64,000 nucleotides of DNA from Rhynchospora pubera (GCA_028095005.1 CM051462.1:176461955-176525954); one strand, 5' to 3'. Positions 48,201 through 59,475 are shown, numbered from the stretch's first letter. The notes: generated from the letters alone by a model not told the origin. Translations and numbers: made by a program.

Positions 48201-48574
48201 AACGTTAGTTAATTGGTAGCATAGAAATTTAAATTAGATGATTTAAGTTAAAATTTATTCACCTTGATGTCCAACCACAACTCAAGTCTGGTTTCCTTTG
48301 AAACGTCCTTCCGCCAATCATTAATTGTGATTGGCACTCTTGTTCTAGCCAGATACCCGCAATATGATGCAAATTTGTTCACCGCCTCTTCAGTACCAAT
48401 TGGCACTCCTTCTTTGTCAAATTTAATCTCAAACTTTTCCCCAGCAGCTTTTTTCCTCCTAAACTCTTCCATTGTCGTTCTGCTCCTTTTCTTTATTTCG
48501 AACGTTGTGACCTCCCCATCGCTGGATTCTCTAGCCTGTTCACCCTGTAAATCTCTATCTTTGTCTCCAGACAT
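45277..48574 (-). CDS. CACTA second protein with C-terminal Ulp1/C48 protease domain
   Basis: Eleven phase-compatible exons are predicted: 48263-48574, 47757-48189, 47323-47669, 47069-47242, 46728-46988, 46314-46648, 46038-46223, 45841-45948, 45668-45746, 45478-45576 and 45277-45369, about 808 residues. The first two or three exons match the plant transposase (Ptta/En/Spm) region, with VNKFASYCGYLARTRVPI, NDWRKDVSKE and HRMGSTGYRGKKGSW. The middle resembles DUF8039 (DQQLYVHLLRVGDEF). A lysine-rich linker (KKKPAKKKAKAKEAAK) leads to a C48 cysteine-protease domain: HWVVLVI gives His, VHFVDSL gives Asp, GPIQRGGTECGY gives Gln and Cys. Known C48 enzymes remove SUMO-like modifiers. Fusion to the DNA-binding half of a CACTA system suggests a role in the transposition complex or in evading SUMO-linked silencing, which is inference. 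The chosen start is MSGDKDRD at 48574. Confidence 0.88.
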
Positions 48575-48599
48575 ATCTATTAACAAATAATTAACAACA

Positions 48600-48800
48600 A
48601 TGAAAGCAATCAAATCAAGTTAACATAAACATAAACATAAACAAACATAAACATAAACAAATAACATAAACTTCAAATTACATAAATATTCAAATAATTA
48701 AAAATACATAAATTTAAAATTCATTTAATTAAAACACACTAATATTCAAACATGAATTCATACACAAATAACATAAACTTCAAATTACATAAATAAAGTT
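48600..48800. repeat. AACATAAACATAAAC simple repeat
   Basis: Degenerate ACATAAACA words cluster at 48620-48670 and thin out to 48790, between the small ORF and the protease gene. Confidence 0.6.
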
Positions 48801-48849
48801 CACACAAAATAACATAGATAATTTTACAAATTCCTAAGACAATTCAATC

Positions 48850-49104
48850 CTAATTCTTCTCTTCCTTATTCTTCTCCTCCTTATTCTTCTCCACCTCCTT
48901 ATTCTCACTGGATCCCTCATCTATTTGAACTCCCATACTAAAATCAGGGCCCCTTTCACAGCCTGGAGGAAGACGACGTACAGCCGAGACAGCCCTTCTT
49001 TTAAGAGGTCCGTAAAACGGGACCCTTTTTGACACCACCTTAGGTGTTTCCTCCCCCACCTTGGATTCCTCCCCCACCTTATTGACGTTTTGATCCTTCT
49101 CCAT
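48850..49104 (-). CDS. Small ORF upstream of the CACTA protease gene
   Basis: 84 residues, basic in the middle (VPFYGPLKRRAVSAVRRL) with an acidic lysine/glutamate tail of NKEEK repeats, ending at TAG. It lies upstream of the 48574 start and has no clear splice link to it. It may be an upstream ORF, an extra first exon or chance. No family was recognised. Confidence 0.35.
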   Translation of the reverse strand: MEKDQNVNKVGEESKVGEETPKVVSKRVPFYGPLKRRAVSAVRRLPPGCERGPDFSMGVQIDEGSSENKEVEKNKEEKNKEEKN

Positions 49105-49214
49105 CTAATTTCCATTTTAAATAAAATTCTTAACTCCTTATCCATAATCAATTCACAATGCATATATATATCTAATAATCAATTCACAATTCCTTATCCA
49201 TAATCAATTCATAT

Positions 49215-49475
49215 GCACCACAAAACAGCCCAATATTATCCCAAAACAGCCCCCAAACAGTTCAAATTTATACACATTAGTCCCTAAAATTGTGCTTTAT
49301 GCACCATAGCAACAAACAGCCCAATATCATCCCCAAAACAGCCCCCAAACAGTTCAAATTTATGCACATTAGTCCATAAAATTGTGATTTATGCACCACA
49401 GCCCCATATCAACCCCAAAACAGTTCAAATTGTGCATTTCAGTCCAAAATAAAACAGTTCAAATTATGCAAAATA
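49215..49475. repeat. Tandem repeat of about 110 bp in the CACTA leader
   Basis: A unit with CCCCCAAACAGTTCAAATTT, ACATTAGTCC and TTTATGCACCA is present about two and a half times, upstream of the small ORF. Confidence 0.75.
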
Positions 49476-49499
49476 GTACCTAATTTAAACAGTTCAAAT

Positions 49500-49990
49500 T
49501 TTGAGAGAAAAAAGAGAGGGATTACTTGAGAGTTGGGGGTTGAGAGTTGCTGGCTGGCTGTCACAGCTGAGAGAGCGACAAAGGGATTGCTAACAGAGAA
49601 ACAGTGAAAGGGAGTCAGTGAGAGAGAGAGAGAGGAGACAGAGAGGGAAAGGAAGAGGAGACAGAGAGGGAAAGGAAGAGGAGACAGAGAGGGAAAGGAA
49701 GAGGGGTTTACCTTCGAGAGAGAGAGGGGAGTTGCTGGCTGTAGGAGTTGAGAGAGCAGCAGAGAGAGAGGGATCGAAACTGCACAACAAAGAGAGACAG
49801 AGAATGAGAGGGACTCAGAGAGAGCGAGGGAGTGAGAGGGGGAAGGAGGGGAGAGGGATTACCTTTTACGAGAGAGGGCCGCCGAGAGGGAGTCAGAGAG
49901 GCGCCGAGAGAGCTGAGTGCTTCTGTCGAGAGCTAGGGTTTTAAGAAAGAGGCGAGATCGAGAAAGGAAAGAAGTGACGGACAGACGCCA
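49500..49990 (-). promoter_or_regulatory. GA/CT-rich leader and promoter region of the protease gene
   Basis: On the minus strand this CT-rich segment lies between the central palindrome and the gene. Three tandem copies of AGAGAGGGAAAGGAAGAGG lie at about 49625-49705. GA/CT-rich plant leaders are common. Open frames across it are composition artefacts. Confidence 0.5.
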
Positions 49991-49991
49991 G

Positions 49992-50275
49992 GCTGGGATA
50001 ATAATATAAAGGGTTTGAACCTTCTGTAACGGTTATTAGCTAATAACCGTTACAGAAGAGCCTAATCTGTAACGGTTATTAGCTAATAACCGTTACAGAA
50101 GGTCAAACGTTTTTACTAATAACCTTCTGTAACGGTTATTAGCTAATAACCGTTACAGATTAGGCTCTTCTGTAACGGTTATTAGCTAATAACCGTTACA
50201 GAAGGTTCAAACCCTTTATATTATTATCCCAGCCTAATCTGTAACGGTTATTAGCTAATAACCGTTACAGATTAA
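49992..50275. promoter_or_regulatory. Central hyper-palindrome of CACTA repeat units
   Basis: Positions 49992-50234 form a near-perfect inverted repeat with arms of about 110 bp, starting GGCTGGGATAATAATATAAA. Each arm holds two palindromes of the form CTGTAACGGTTATTAG + CTAATAACCGTTACAG, and a fifth follows at about 50238-50270. The same motif fills the two subterminal zones. It lies between the 3' end of the transposase gene and the promoter of the protease gene. Confidence 0.9.
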
Positions 50276-50572
50276 TTTAATTTCATTTTTTTTTAACTTT
50301 AAAGTTTGTGTCTGTTTTAATTTCATTTAGTACTGATATTTTCAGTGTTGGTTTATCCATGCATGTTATTAAGTGTTTTGACTGAATTTAATTTTTGTGT
50401 TGGTTACACATGAATTTAATTTTGTTTTACATTTTTTCTAACAAAATAAAATTACAATTTAGAAAATTAACAAAAAATAAAAATACATTAGCTCCTTGTT
50501 AACAAAATATTTCACCAATTAATGACCTGCAAAAAATAAAAATAAAATTATTAACTTAACAATTTAGCATAT

Positions 50573-53500
50573 CTATGTAGCTACTTTCTTTTTTTTCCTT
50601 CGTGTGTCGACCCACACGCCTTCGGTGTTATCTGTACGCCTACAACTGATCGATACTGGCTGTGGTGTATCGTCGATACCGATAGAAAAAGGAGGTATTT
50701 CCTCGAAGTGGTCGTATGCTTCTTCATCTACGACATCATCCACACCGACAATACGTCTTTTTCCTGAAAGTGGCAAGTAATAAATAAGATGAACATTTGC
50801 ACTCAATAAGGTGAACATTTGTACTTAAATAAGATGAACATTTACCTTGAAGCACAACATGTCTTTTCTTATCCGCCGGATCTTGAATGTAAAAAACTTG
50901 CATTGCTTGCTTATTTGCAAGTATAAAGGGATCGTCTCGATAAGCCCTTTTATTGAAGTCAACAGTTATAAATCCCATCTTGTCTTTTTTAACTCCACCG
51001 TGACCGTTGTCGATCCATGCACACTTGAATAAGGGTATCTTAAATTTCAGGTAATCTAGTTCCCAAATCTCCTCGATCCACCCATAATAATTAGCCGACC
51101 TAACATTATCGCTAGATAAAGCTACAACAGTGACTCCACTATTTTGCACAGCACTTTTACCATCCTGTTTCCTTGTGTACCAGGTAAATCCATTCAAGTC
51201 ATACCCTTGGTATGTCTCGACCACGGCATCAGGACGTCTTGATAACCATTTCACGGTTTCATCGACCTCTGTTCCTTCTTTCAACTGGGACTGTACTTTA
51301 TCTTCTAGCCATTGGACAAATTTTATTTCATGCTCTATGGTAATCAAGTTTTCGGTGTAAGAAGGGTATTGTTCACGTAACTCGATTAGATGTTCATTGA
51401 TGTAAGGCGCCACAATAGCAAGATGTTGGAGAACTTTCATATGTGCTTTGGTTCTCATTGCAAGATCCGGTATATGAGTACTAGCTCCAATTGTACCTGA
51501 AAGGTGAACAAATATTGTGCTTTAAGTGAACATTTGTGCTAAATAAGGTGAACAAATGTGCTAAATTAGGTGAACATTTGTGCTAAATAAGGTGAACAAA
51601 TAGTGTGCTTTAAGTGAACATTTGTGCTAAATAAGGTGAACAAATGTGCTAAATTAGGTGAACATTTGTGCTAAATAAGGTGAACAAATAGTGTGCTTTA
51701 AGTGAACATTTGTGCTAAATAAGGTGAACATTGGAAGTTAATGTATAACCTTTTCCTTCAAGTCTACCCTCATGTCGAGACTTTGGAAGACCGATTGGTT
51801 GTACATCCTGCAAATAATCGGTGTAGTACTCAATAACCTCCTCGGCCACATATCCTTCCACTATGCTTCCTTCTGGTTTAGATCGGCTACGAACAAGCCC
51901 CTTCAATTGACCCATGGCTCTTTCGAAAGGATACATGTATCGTAGAAATACAGGACCACACATTTTTATCTCTCTAACTAAATGAATGGTCAAATGCACC
52001 ATGGAGTCAAAAAACGATGGCGGAAAGTACATTTCCAGCTCACATAGGGTTAGTACAATACCTTCTTGTAACTTGTCCAAACTATTCGGATCAATCACTT
52101 TAGAGCAAATGGAATTAAAGAAAAAACACAACTTAGTGATGGTTTTCCTCACTTCTTCCCTTAGAATTCCTCGAATTGCGACCGGAAGTAACTGGGTCAG
52201 TAGGACGTGATAATCATGTGACTTCATACCAAGTAATTTGTTGTCCTTAATAGAAACCTTTCTTGATATATTCGAGGAATAACCAGTAGGAACCTTAATA
52301 GATTTCAGGCATTCTAATAAGCTTTTTTTCTCTTGCTTTGATAAATTAAATTGTGCTGCAGGCAGCCAAGTTTGGCTTTTTCCCTTATCTTGTGCCGCTA
52401 GTTCTTGCCGGATCCCCATTTCAACCATGTCCTTCCTCGCATTTACGCCATCTTTAGTTTTCCCTTGAATTTCCAACATGCAACCGATCAAAGCTTCACA
52501 TATGTTCTTTATTATGTGCATCGCATCTAAGCAATGCCTAATCTCCAAACTCTGCCAATATTCAAGATTCCAGAATATAGACTTCTTCTTCCATATCCCC
52601 TTGGGTATCTCATTTGCAAATTTCTTACCAAATTTTACATTAATGTCCTTCACCTGTCGATACACCCATGAACCGGATAACGGTATTGGGGCCTTGTCTT
52701 TTTCTACAGTACCGTCAAACCTTTCCTTGTCTCGACGGTAAGGGTGGTTGCGGTTCTTAATAAACCTCCGGTGTCCCAAGTAAACATTTTTTCTGGAGTT
52801 TTTCAGGTACACAGAATGGGTGTTTTCCATGCAAATAGGACACGCTTTCGCTCCTTTATTCCTATACCCTGACAGGTTTCCGTATGCAGGAAAATCATTA
52901 ATTGTGCAAAATATCATGGCACGGAGGTTAAACTCACTTCTAGAGTGTGCATCATATATTTTCACTCCATTCTGCCACAATTCACCAAGGTCATCTATTA
53001 ATGGAGCCAAGTACACATCTATATCATTACCTGGTTGCTTGGGACCAGAAATCAACAAGGGCATCATCATGTATCTCCTTTTCATGCATAGCCAGGGAGG
53101 AAGATTGTAAATACACAACAAGACCGGCCACGTAGTCTGCCGGCTACTCATGTTGCCGTAAGGATTCATCCCGTCTGTACATAAACCCAATCTCAAATTT
53201 CTAGGTTCACTGCCGAAATCTTCAAATTCCCTATCTATATTTATCCAATCTGGAGAGTCTGCTGGGTGTCTGAGCATGCCATCGCCTTTTTTCCTGCAGT
53301 CTGCGTGCCATCTTAACAATTTGGCATCCTTCGCGTTAGAGAAAAGCCGCTGGAATCTTGGTATTATTGGTAGATAAAACACCACTTTCGCAGCTGGTCC
53401 CTTACTACCTTCATCTTCAATTTGATCGTCCCTCGGTTTATACCGTGACGCATTACACTTTGGACATTTATGCAAGTCTCCGTACTCATTCCGGAATAAT

Positions 53501-54207
53501 ATGCAGTCATTTGGACTTGCATGAATTCTCTCAACTCCAATTTTTAAAGGACATAACATCTTTTTAGCCTTATAAATTGAATCTGGCAACTGGTTATCTT
53601 TTGGAAGAAATTCTTTATGTAATAGTTTGAGCAAAGATGTGAAACTTGCATCACTCCATCCATTTTTGGCTTTAAGATTGAACAGTTTGAAAACAGCATT
53701 AAGTTTTGACAATTCACAACCAGAATATAAAGCTATTTTATCTTCTTCACGTAACATACCAAAAATTTCAACATTATCAACAAAATTTTCATCCACATTG
53801 TTCACAATTTCATCTAAATCGGCATTAAATTCTGAGTTATCTACATTTCTATCATCATCTACATTCTCATCATCAAATACATTGACATCATCAATTTCAT
53901 CATCCAATGATACATTTTCTTCCTCATACACAGAATCCAATACATTTGTGCTAGTACTATCCCCCCCATTCTCTCCATGGAGTGTCCACCGACTATAATC
54001 CGGTTGAAATCCATTTATAATCAAATGAGCCTTCACTTCTTCAAAATTAGACCACTTCAACAAATTCTGACAAACACGACAAGGACAATACATTTTATCA
54101 TCTTCTTTCATTTTCAAATTCTCTTTAGCACAAACCATAAATTCTTCAAGTCCTCTCAAAAATGTAGACGAGCATCGATTACTTGAGTACATCCACGTCC
54201 GATTCAT
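50573..54207 (-). CDS. CACTA TNP2-type transposase (TNPD)
   Basis: Three phase-compatible exons (51750-54207, 50846-51496, 50573-50763) give about 1,099 residues, normal for the family. The N-terminal transposase-associated domain has WMYSSN and the cysteine pair CPCRVC. The Transposase_21 core follows, with GLCTDGMNPYG (first catalytic Asp region), DIDVYLAPLIDDL and ACPICMENT. DUF4218 follows (LRYMYPFERAMGQLKGLVR). Exon 2 contains DUF4216 (PLFKCAWIDNGHGGVK, DPFILANKQAMQVFYIQDP). The enzyme cuts element ends in the nucleus. The start at MNRTWMYSSN (54207) was preferred because a TTGCTCAG acceptor-like site precedes it; an upstream in-frame ATG exists at 54258. Confidence 0.93.
51500..51740. 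repeat. Intronic minisatellite in the transposase gene
   Basis: Units of GTGAACATTTGTGCTAAATA and AGGTGAACAAATAGTGTGCT fill the first intron almost from donor to acceptor. The second intron (50764-50845) holds the same words (AATAAGGTGAACATTTGTAC). One ancestral repeat therefore occupies both introns. Confidence 0.85.
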
Positions 54208-54291
54208 CTGAGCAATAAAATTTATGCAAATTATTAGGGTTTCGGACCAATTTGTCATATTAGGTTTTCGGACCGGTCACCATCCTAGCCC

Positions 54292-54578
54292 GCTCTTTGG
54301 ATACTCTGTCTCATTAGCGAGCGTACGTTAGATGCAATGTGCTATCTGAGAAAAATTCGGCAGCATTTCCCCTTATGTTCCCTGAATACGCCAACACACG
54401 ATTGCTCGTGCGTACGTATCCGTGGGAACACAAGGGAAATGCCGCCGAATTTTTCTCAGACAACACATTGCATCTAACGTACAACTCGCTGTCCTAAATG
54501 AGACAGATCGTATCCAAAGAGCAGTACTCCCGACCGGGAGTACTATCCGAGATTAATCCCTAATGGATTAATCTCGGA
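54292..54578. promoter_or_regulatory. Three consecutive palindromes upstream of the transposase
   Basis: Positions 54292-54522 are an imperfect inverted repeat with arms of about 105 bp (GCTCTTTGGATAC ... GTATCCAAAGAGC, with TTAGATGCAATGTG inside). It abuts the perfect palindrome AGTACTCCC-GACC-GGGAGTACT (54523-54544), and next comes TCCGAGATTAATCC/GGATTAATCTCGGA (54546-54578). They sit directly 5' of the transposase start. Confidence 0.88.
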
Positions 54579-55089
54579 CGGGCAATGACCTAAATTCAGT
54601 TGAGTTCCGGTATTTGGTTCCTATATGACAATACAAAATCCATGCCTATATATATATGCAAATTATTAACCAAATGCAAATAATTTAAAAAAAGAGAAGT
54701 TCATGAAAATATATACTTTCAATCGTGTGACTTCCGATCCGTTGAATCGTGCGACTTATCCGGCCGATGTAAGATCTTCTCCTATTCAATGAGATCTTAA
54801 AATATATAAAAAAACAAAAATAACCATGAATTAATGAAAAAATCGAAATAAATAAGAAAAAAATGTAAAAATAAAAGATACGGTTCAAAATTAATTTTTT
54901 TTACCTTAAATCTGCTCTCCTTCGTATTCTCTTTCTAATTATTATTTTTTCAGAATTTTTAGAAAATTTTTGCTATTTTTTTGGAGTGAAGTAGGACACC
55001 ACAAATCGCAATAAATGAGAAGATCAGAAAAGAGTTAAGTGCGGCGCTAGCTGTGAGTTTGTTGGGATGGGAAGAAGACCTAATTAAAT

Positions 55090-55475
55090 ACAGAACTTTT
55101 CTGTAACGGTTATTAAAAATAACCGTTACAGAATTAATAAAAAATAAAAAAAAACGTTAACCTACTGTAACGGTTATTTACTAATAACCGTTACAAAAGA
55201 TGGTTGATATTTATATATTTCTTTTTTCTTTTCTGTAACGGTTGCTGGATAATAACCGTTACAGAATATTAGAAATCTGTAACGGTTATTATCCAAGAAC
55301 CGTTACAGAAGCTTGATGCATTTTTTTTCCTGACCATGACGGAAATGTTATTACGGTTGTTTCATAATAACCGTTACAGATTTGTGGCGCCAATTTTCCC
55401 GCCTAATGCCTCACTATTCTGTAACGGTTATTTCAAAAACCGTTACAGAAGTGCCGTTACAGAAGGTCCTTTTTC
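55090..55475. promoter_or_regulatory. Right subterminal repeat zone of CACTA
   Basis: Paired CTGTAACGGTTATT and AATAACCGTTACAG units occur in both orientations, matching the left zone. They include direct AACGG copies next to the terminus. Confidence 0.85.
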
Positions 55476-55486
55476 CCGTAGTGTAT

Positions 55487-55573
55487 TCTTCTTATTCCTA
55501 ACTTATTTGGATGCCTAGAAAGAAGCTATTCCTAAGAAGAAGCTATTCTTCCTTATTCCTAAGCAATCCAAGC
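55487..55573. mobile_element. MITE-like element, right part
   Basis: It continues the element split by CACTA, with GAAGCTATTCCTAAGAAG and a terminal CTTATTCCTAAGCAATCCAA that is complementary in part to the left end at 44208. Confidence 0.5.
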
Positions 55574-57540
55574 TATTTTTCATATATATAATTACCTGGA
55601 ATTTGTGTAATCGGCGCAGACTGCTTTGAATCAATTGTGGAATCCATGTTGAGGAATGCAGAATATCTCCATCAATCCAAAGAGTAGTGTATGACTGTAA
55701 CTCCGAGTCTGCACAAGTGAAAGATGAGGATGTTAGTATGCCAAGTGCATAAACTGATCAAAGAGAACATTATTGGAGACTGACTGATCTAGACAGAACC
55801 CAAGATGGGTATTTATACAGTTGAAGAGTATCTACTATGTTGATTGCAGCACTAGAAGTAGCAGTGTCAAACATAAATCAGGGCCGGGAAGCAATTTTTG
55901 AGAAGGGACTAATTAATACAAATTGGAACCTCAAGTTCTATGGTAACATTAATCAGGATTTAAACCTTTAAACTAAATTTTGTCAGGTGTAATACTGAGA
56001 ACCAGTTATTACCCGCCTCGAGAACCGTATAACTTGCTTCCTTACTGGCTTTCAGAGTGGAAATCCATTCAATTTCAGAGAGGTTGTACCTGTACTCTCC
56101 ACTGCCAGTCAACTGGGCACAGAATGCACATCTTTAATTTGTAGCATACTATGGTGCCTTTGTTGAGGGCAACATTACATCTTCTCTTTGAATCCTTGCG
56201 CAAGACAATGCACTAATACGGGAACCAGACTACGATTTTAACCAATTGAAGCAAGGACAACCGAGAGGCATTTACTGGTACGTGGTAATCTGAGTTTCTT
56301 CGATCTTTTTGGTGTGGATCGAGGCAGGATGCAAGGGTTTGAGAGAGGGAGGGAACTCAGGGAATTGCAATTGCTCAGGATACCCTCTTAGTTCAAAAAA
56401 CTATTTCTTAGTTCAAGAGGGATGAATGCTTCTCTGAAATTTTTTATTTCTCATATTAGATTTTGTTGATCAACTGTTGCTTAGATTATGTAGGTTTTTT
56501 GTGTAGTCCAGTATGGTTCGTGACTTCGTGTGCCAGAACTTCACTGCACTCTTGAAATGATACAACACCACCAAAAAAAATTTATGACCAAAATACCCAC
56601 AGTAGTTGAGTACGTTGTAGATTGAGCGAGCAGAAAGCGAATTATCTGATGTTACTATCGATGATGAGTACTTTTGATATAGGGTAATCCAATCTTTATA
56701 TATTGAATTTAGTATAGTTGATGATTGCCGTTCAGTAAATAAAAAAAAAGGAAAATGTAATAATAACAATACATAAATAATAAAATCTAATTAAACTTAA
56801 GAAGACAGTTGACATAGCATTCGTTCAAACAATCTAAAATAAATAATTTTGATACAAAAAGTTACTTTCTTATTTATTCTCTTAATTAGGACTAAATTGG
56901 TAACAATTTGTGATTATATTTTTTAATGAAATTTTTATTTGAAAGTTAGAAATACTACCATAAATTTTACGATTCTCAGATAATGCACAATATTTGACTC
57001 TCCACCTTTGAAATGTTATTTTGTATTGTATTTCTCGCATTAGAAAATGACAAAGTCAGGCCAAATTAATGAGAAACCGATTATAATATTTTCTCACTTT
57101 TTGCTCGAAACTAGTACTCACAGAGAGTCTCAAATAAAATTTGAAATTGACGTCAGATGCTTGAAATAAATGATGTATGGCTCCATAAAAATTTGACATC
57201 GACCAATATCTTTTGACCACCCCATGTGTTTTTTTTTTGTGCGGTGCTTTTATTAATAATTTGTGTTTTTGCAAACTCAACAATTCTTACATTCATAATA
57301 AATTTGAGTAATTAGAATTTGTGAGGTTTGCTATTTTTTTGTTAATATATATTCTAAGGATGTAGGGAGACGAAGGGTAGCAAGCTAAAATAAAATCCCA
57401 TAGAGCGACTTAACTAGTAAAGGGTTTCTATTTCCATTTCTTGTGTTAAATATTTTGTTATGATCAGGGGTTCTTTGTGAACCTGTTTTCATTAGCGTCG
57501 TGAGTACGAGGGAAGAGCGATTCTCAGGTTGTTTTGTTCT
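55574..57540. other. Unassigned flank
   Basis: 55603-55650 is the displaced end of the 193-bp duplication. The rest, including 55990-56400, might contain remains of transcribed sequence, but no protein was recognised. 56400-57500 is AT-rich. Confidence 0.4.
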
Positions 57541-58185
57541 AACTTCTAAGGTTTGCTAACTTGATGGTGTCGGAGGCCGCTATTTTTTTTCAGTTTCGAC
57601 ACGGCAATTTGAGCTGTTATTTTTTCGCTGAAATCCGGTCCCCTTCTCCCCCGACTTCCCACTTCTTGGCTTCCTCCATCGAAGTCTAGGTTTTTCTTTT
57701 CTGTTGCCCCCTCCATGTCCTCCTCGGCCAACACCACGCCACCATCTGCCCCTCCTTTCTGGTGATCAATATGATCCATTAACCAAACTTCCCTCTTTCT
57801 TATCTAGATGCTAGATCTGTGTCTTTCCCTTCTCTCTTTCCCTTCTCTGCGACTCTTCTTCTCTTGGCGTCTTTGCCAAACCCACCTCACGGTCTCACCC
57901 CATGCCCCTCATCCCTCCTCTCTATCGCCACTCCCCCTCACATCTCCTCTACCAAATTTGCCTCATTCCCTGCACCCTCATCCTTCCTCTCCGCTCCGTT
58001 CCCTCGCCAGTTCCTCCGTTTCTCTTTGTCTTCACTTCCTCCTCCTTCAGGCGCCAATTTCATCCCACCTTCAACCTCTTCTCCTCTCCATACCTTCAAT
58101 GTTGTGGCTGCTCCTCCCCTTCTAACTTTGTCCCTTTCGGGTAAGATTTACTTCACAAACACCAATTATTTAGAATCCTTTACTA
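57541..58185. other. GC-richer segment with C-rich open frames, no known protein
   Basis: 57800-58140 is pyrimidine-rich on the plus strand and opens several overlapping frames rich in Pro, Ser and Leu. The overlap in all frames and the skewed composition suggest leader-type or non-coding DNA. A decayed plastid-targeting leader is possible but unsupported. Confidence 0.3.
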
Positions 58186-58189
58186 AATA

Positions 58190-58219
58190 CTAGCAGCAGA
58201 GCCCACCCAATGTGTGGGC
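58190..58219 (-). mobile_element. Helitron 3' terminus (minus orientation)
   Basis: A|CTAG on the plus strand is followed by a hairpin at 58201-58219 with a perfect GCCCAC/GTGGGC stem. The element would extend right and include the truncated MAP65 gene. No 5' end was found. Confidence 0.6.
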
Positions 58220-59475
58220 AAACTTTATAATATATAAAAATATCATTTGACATGAATATATTGTCCATTTTCAATATTTAAGGACAATATTGTCTTGATC
58301 GGCGCTGAAGATAAAAACAGTACTCAGTGATTTAAACAAATAGAATAGAATTAATAAAAATACGTGAACAACTAAAAAACTAATTCGAGAGTTGCTTAAT
58401 TTTGTATTCCTTTTCTATTGACTTGAGAGTTGCTCTTTTAAAATTGAATGCAGAAAAGTTCATATAGAAGTAAAAATTGTTACACAATTTAACCAAACTT
58501 TAATAATAATTCTTAATTACGGTTTTATATGGTTTAAATGTGACTTTAGATGGGTTCAAATCTATGTTCAATAATAGTTTAATATATATGGAGTGTCTAG
58601 CAACTTCCTTTTACTATGAGCAGTTCTTTTCTTTTTCTTAAGAATAATGAATTAAGTTGAACTTTGTATATTTTTAAATTGACTATATTTTAATATAGTG
58701 TTTATGCATACATTTGAACATAATTAAAAAATAATGGACAATTACAAAAATGAAAATGAGAAAAATTATAATTAGGAGAAACATCTGTTTAAACTTTGAT
58801 TATCTTCAAAATGCAAATACTGCACTATTCAGTCCGCATCAAGATTGGGTCTAATAGACCCATATCATCTGACTCTCAAATGAAATACACATTAAAAATT
58901 GTAACATACTTTAATATACACAAGCAACAATAGAAGAAAAATACGAAAATCAATGAAAAAACTACTATTCAAATCAAATTTATTAGCTCGATCCAAGGAA
59001 GCTCAGAGAAGTGTATTAAAAGTAATCAGTACAGGTGAGACGGATCTCACTAAGAGTGACTTTGTTTCTCAGGGGCTGAAATGTTTATTCTTATCCACTG
59101 CACAGTGTAGGAAGGTGTCCTAAGATTCCATTTAAAGTTTCATCACTTGACATAAAAACAAACTCGTCTCACAAACCAAACAAAACAATAAACTCAATGA
59201 GAACAAAAAAATTTGATTCAGAAAAATGAATGCGACATCAAGTGGAATCCATGATTCGTTGAGACCAAGTGTTGGTTTATAATTCATAAGATTCCTCATC
59301 ATCTAAAATTTAAAAAAAATAGAATAAAAGAGATTAGAAAAGAAAAGGAGAAGATATTCTGACTCAGTGGTGGCGATTTATATTTAGGTTTGATTCTGAC
59401 AGCAAGAGTCCTCATGGTTCTCAGTAGATGATCAGGATAGTAGTAACTAAAAATGATCATGCCTAGTAAATCCAT
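58220..59475. other. Helitron interior, no gene recognised
   Basis: AT-rich DNA between the Helitron end and the truncated MAP65 exons. No feature stands out. Confidence 0.4.

Larger units (their letters stand above)
44538..55483 (-). mobile_element. CACTA (En/Spm) transposon, 10.9 kb, apparently complete
   Basis: Termini are CACTACGCGAAATTTCG on the left and CACTACGGGAAAAAGG on the complement of the right, with TAT duplicated at 44535-44537 and 55484-55486. Both subterminal zones (about 44550-45030 and 55090-55475) carry many CTGTAACGGTTATT/AATAACCGTTACAG units in both orientations. Two spliced genes on the minus strand keep frame throughout. Genes, ends and target site are all intact, so the element is a candidate autonomous and recent insertion. 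Confidence 0.95.

Noticed and set aside
49590..49944. Arg/Glu-rich and Ser/Leu-rich frames on both strands
   Set aside because: Produced by the GA/CT tandem repeat in the CACTA leader.
53627..53998. Ser/Thr-rich plus-strand frame of 123 residues
   Set aside because: Antisense shadow of the acidic Asp/Asn-rich part of the transposase.
57808..58193. Pro/Ser/Leu-rich frames that could be a transit peptide
   Set aside because: Three overlapping frames are open at once because of pyrimidine skew. No mature protein follows and a Helitron end cuts in at 58190.
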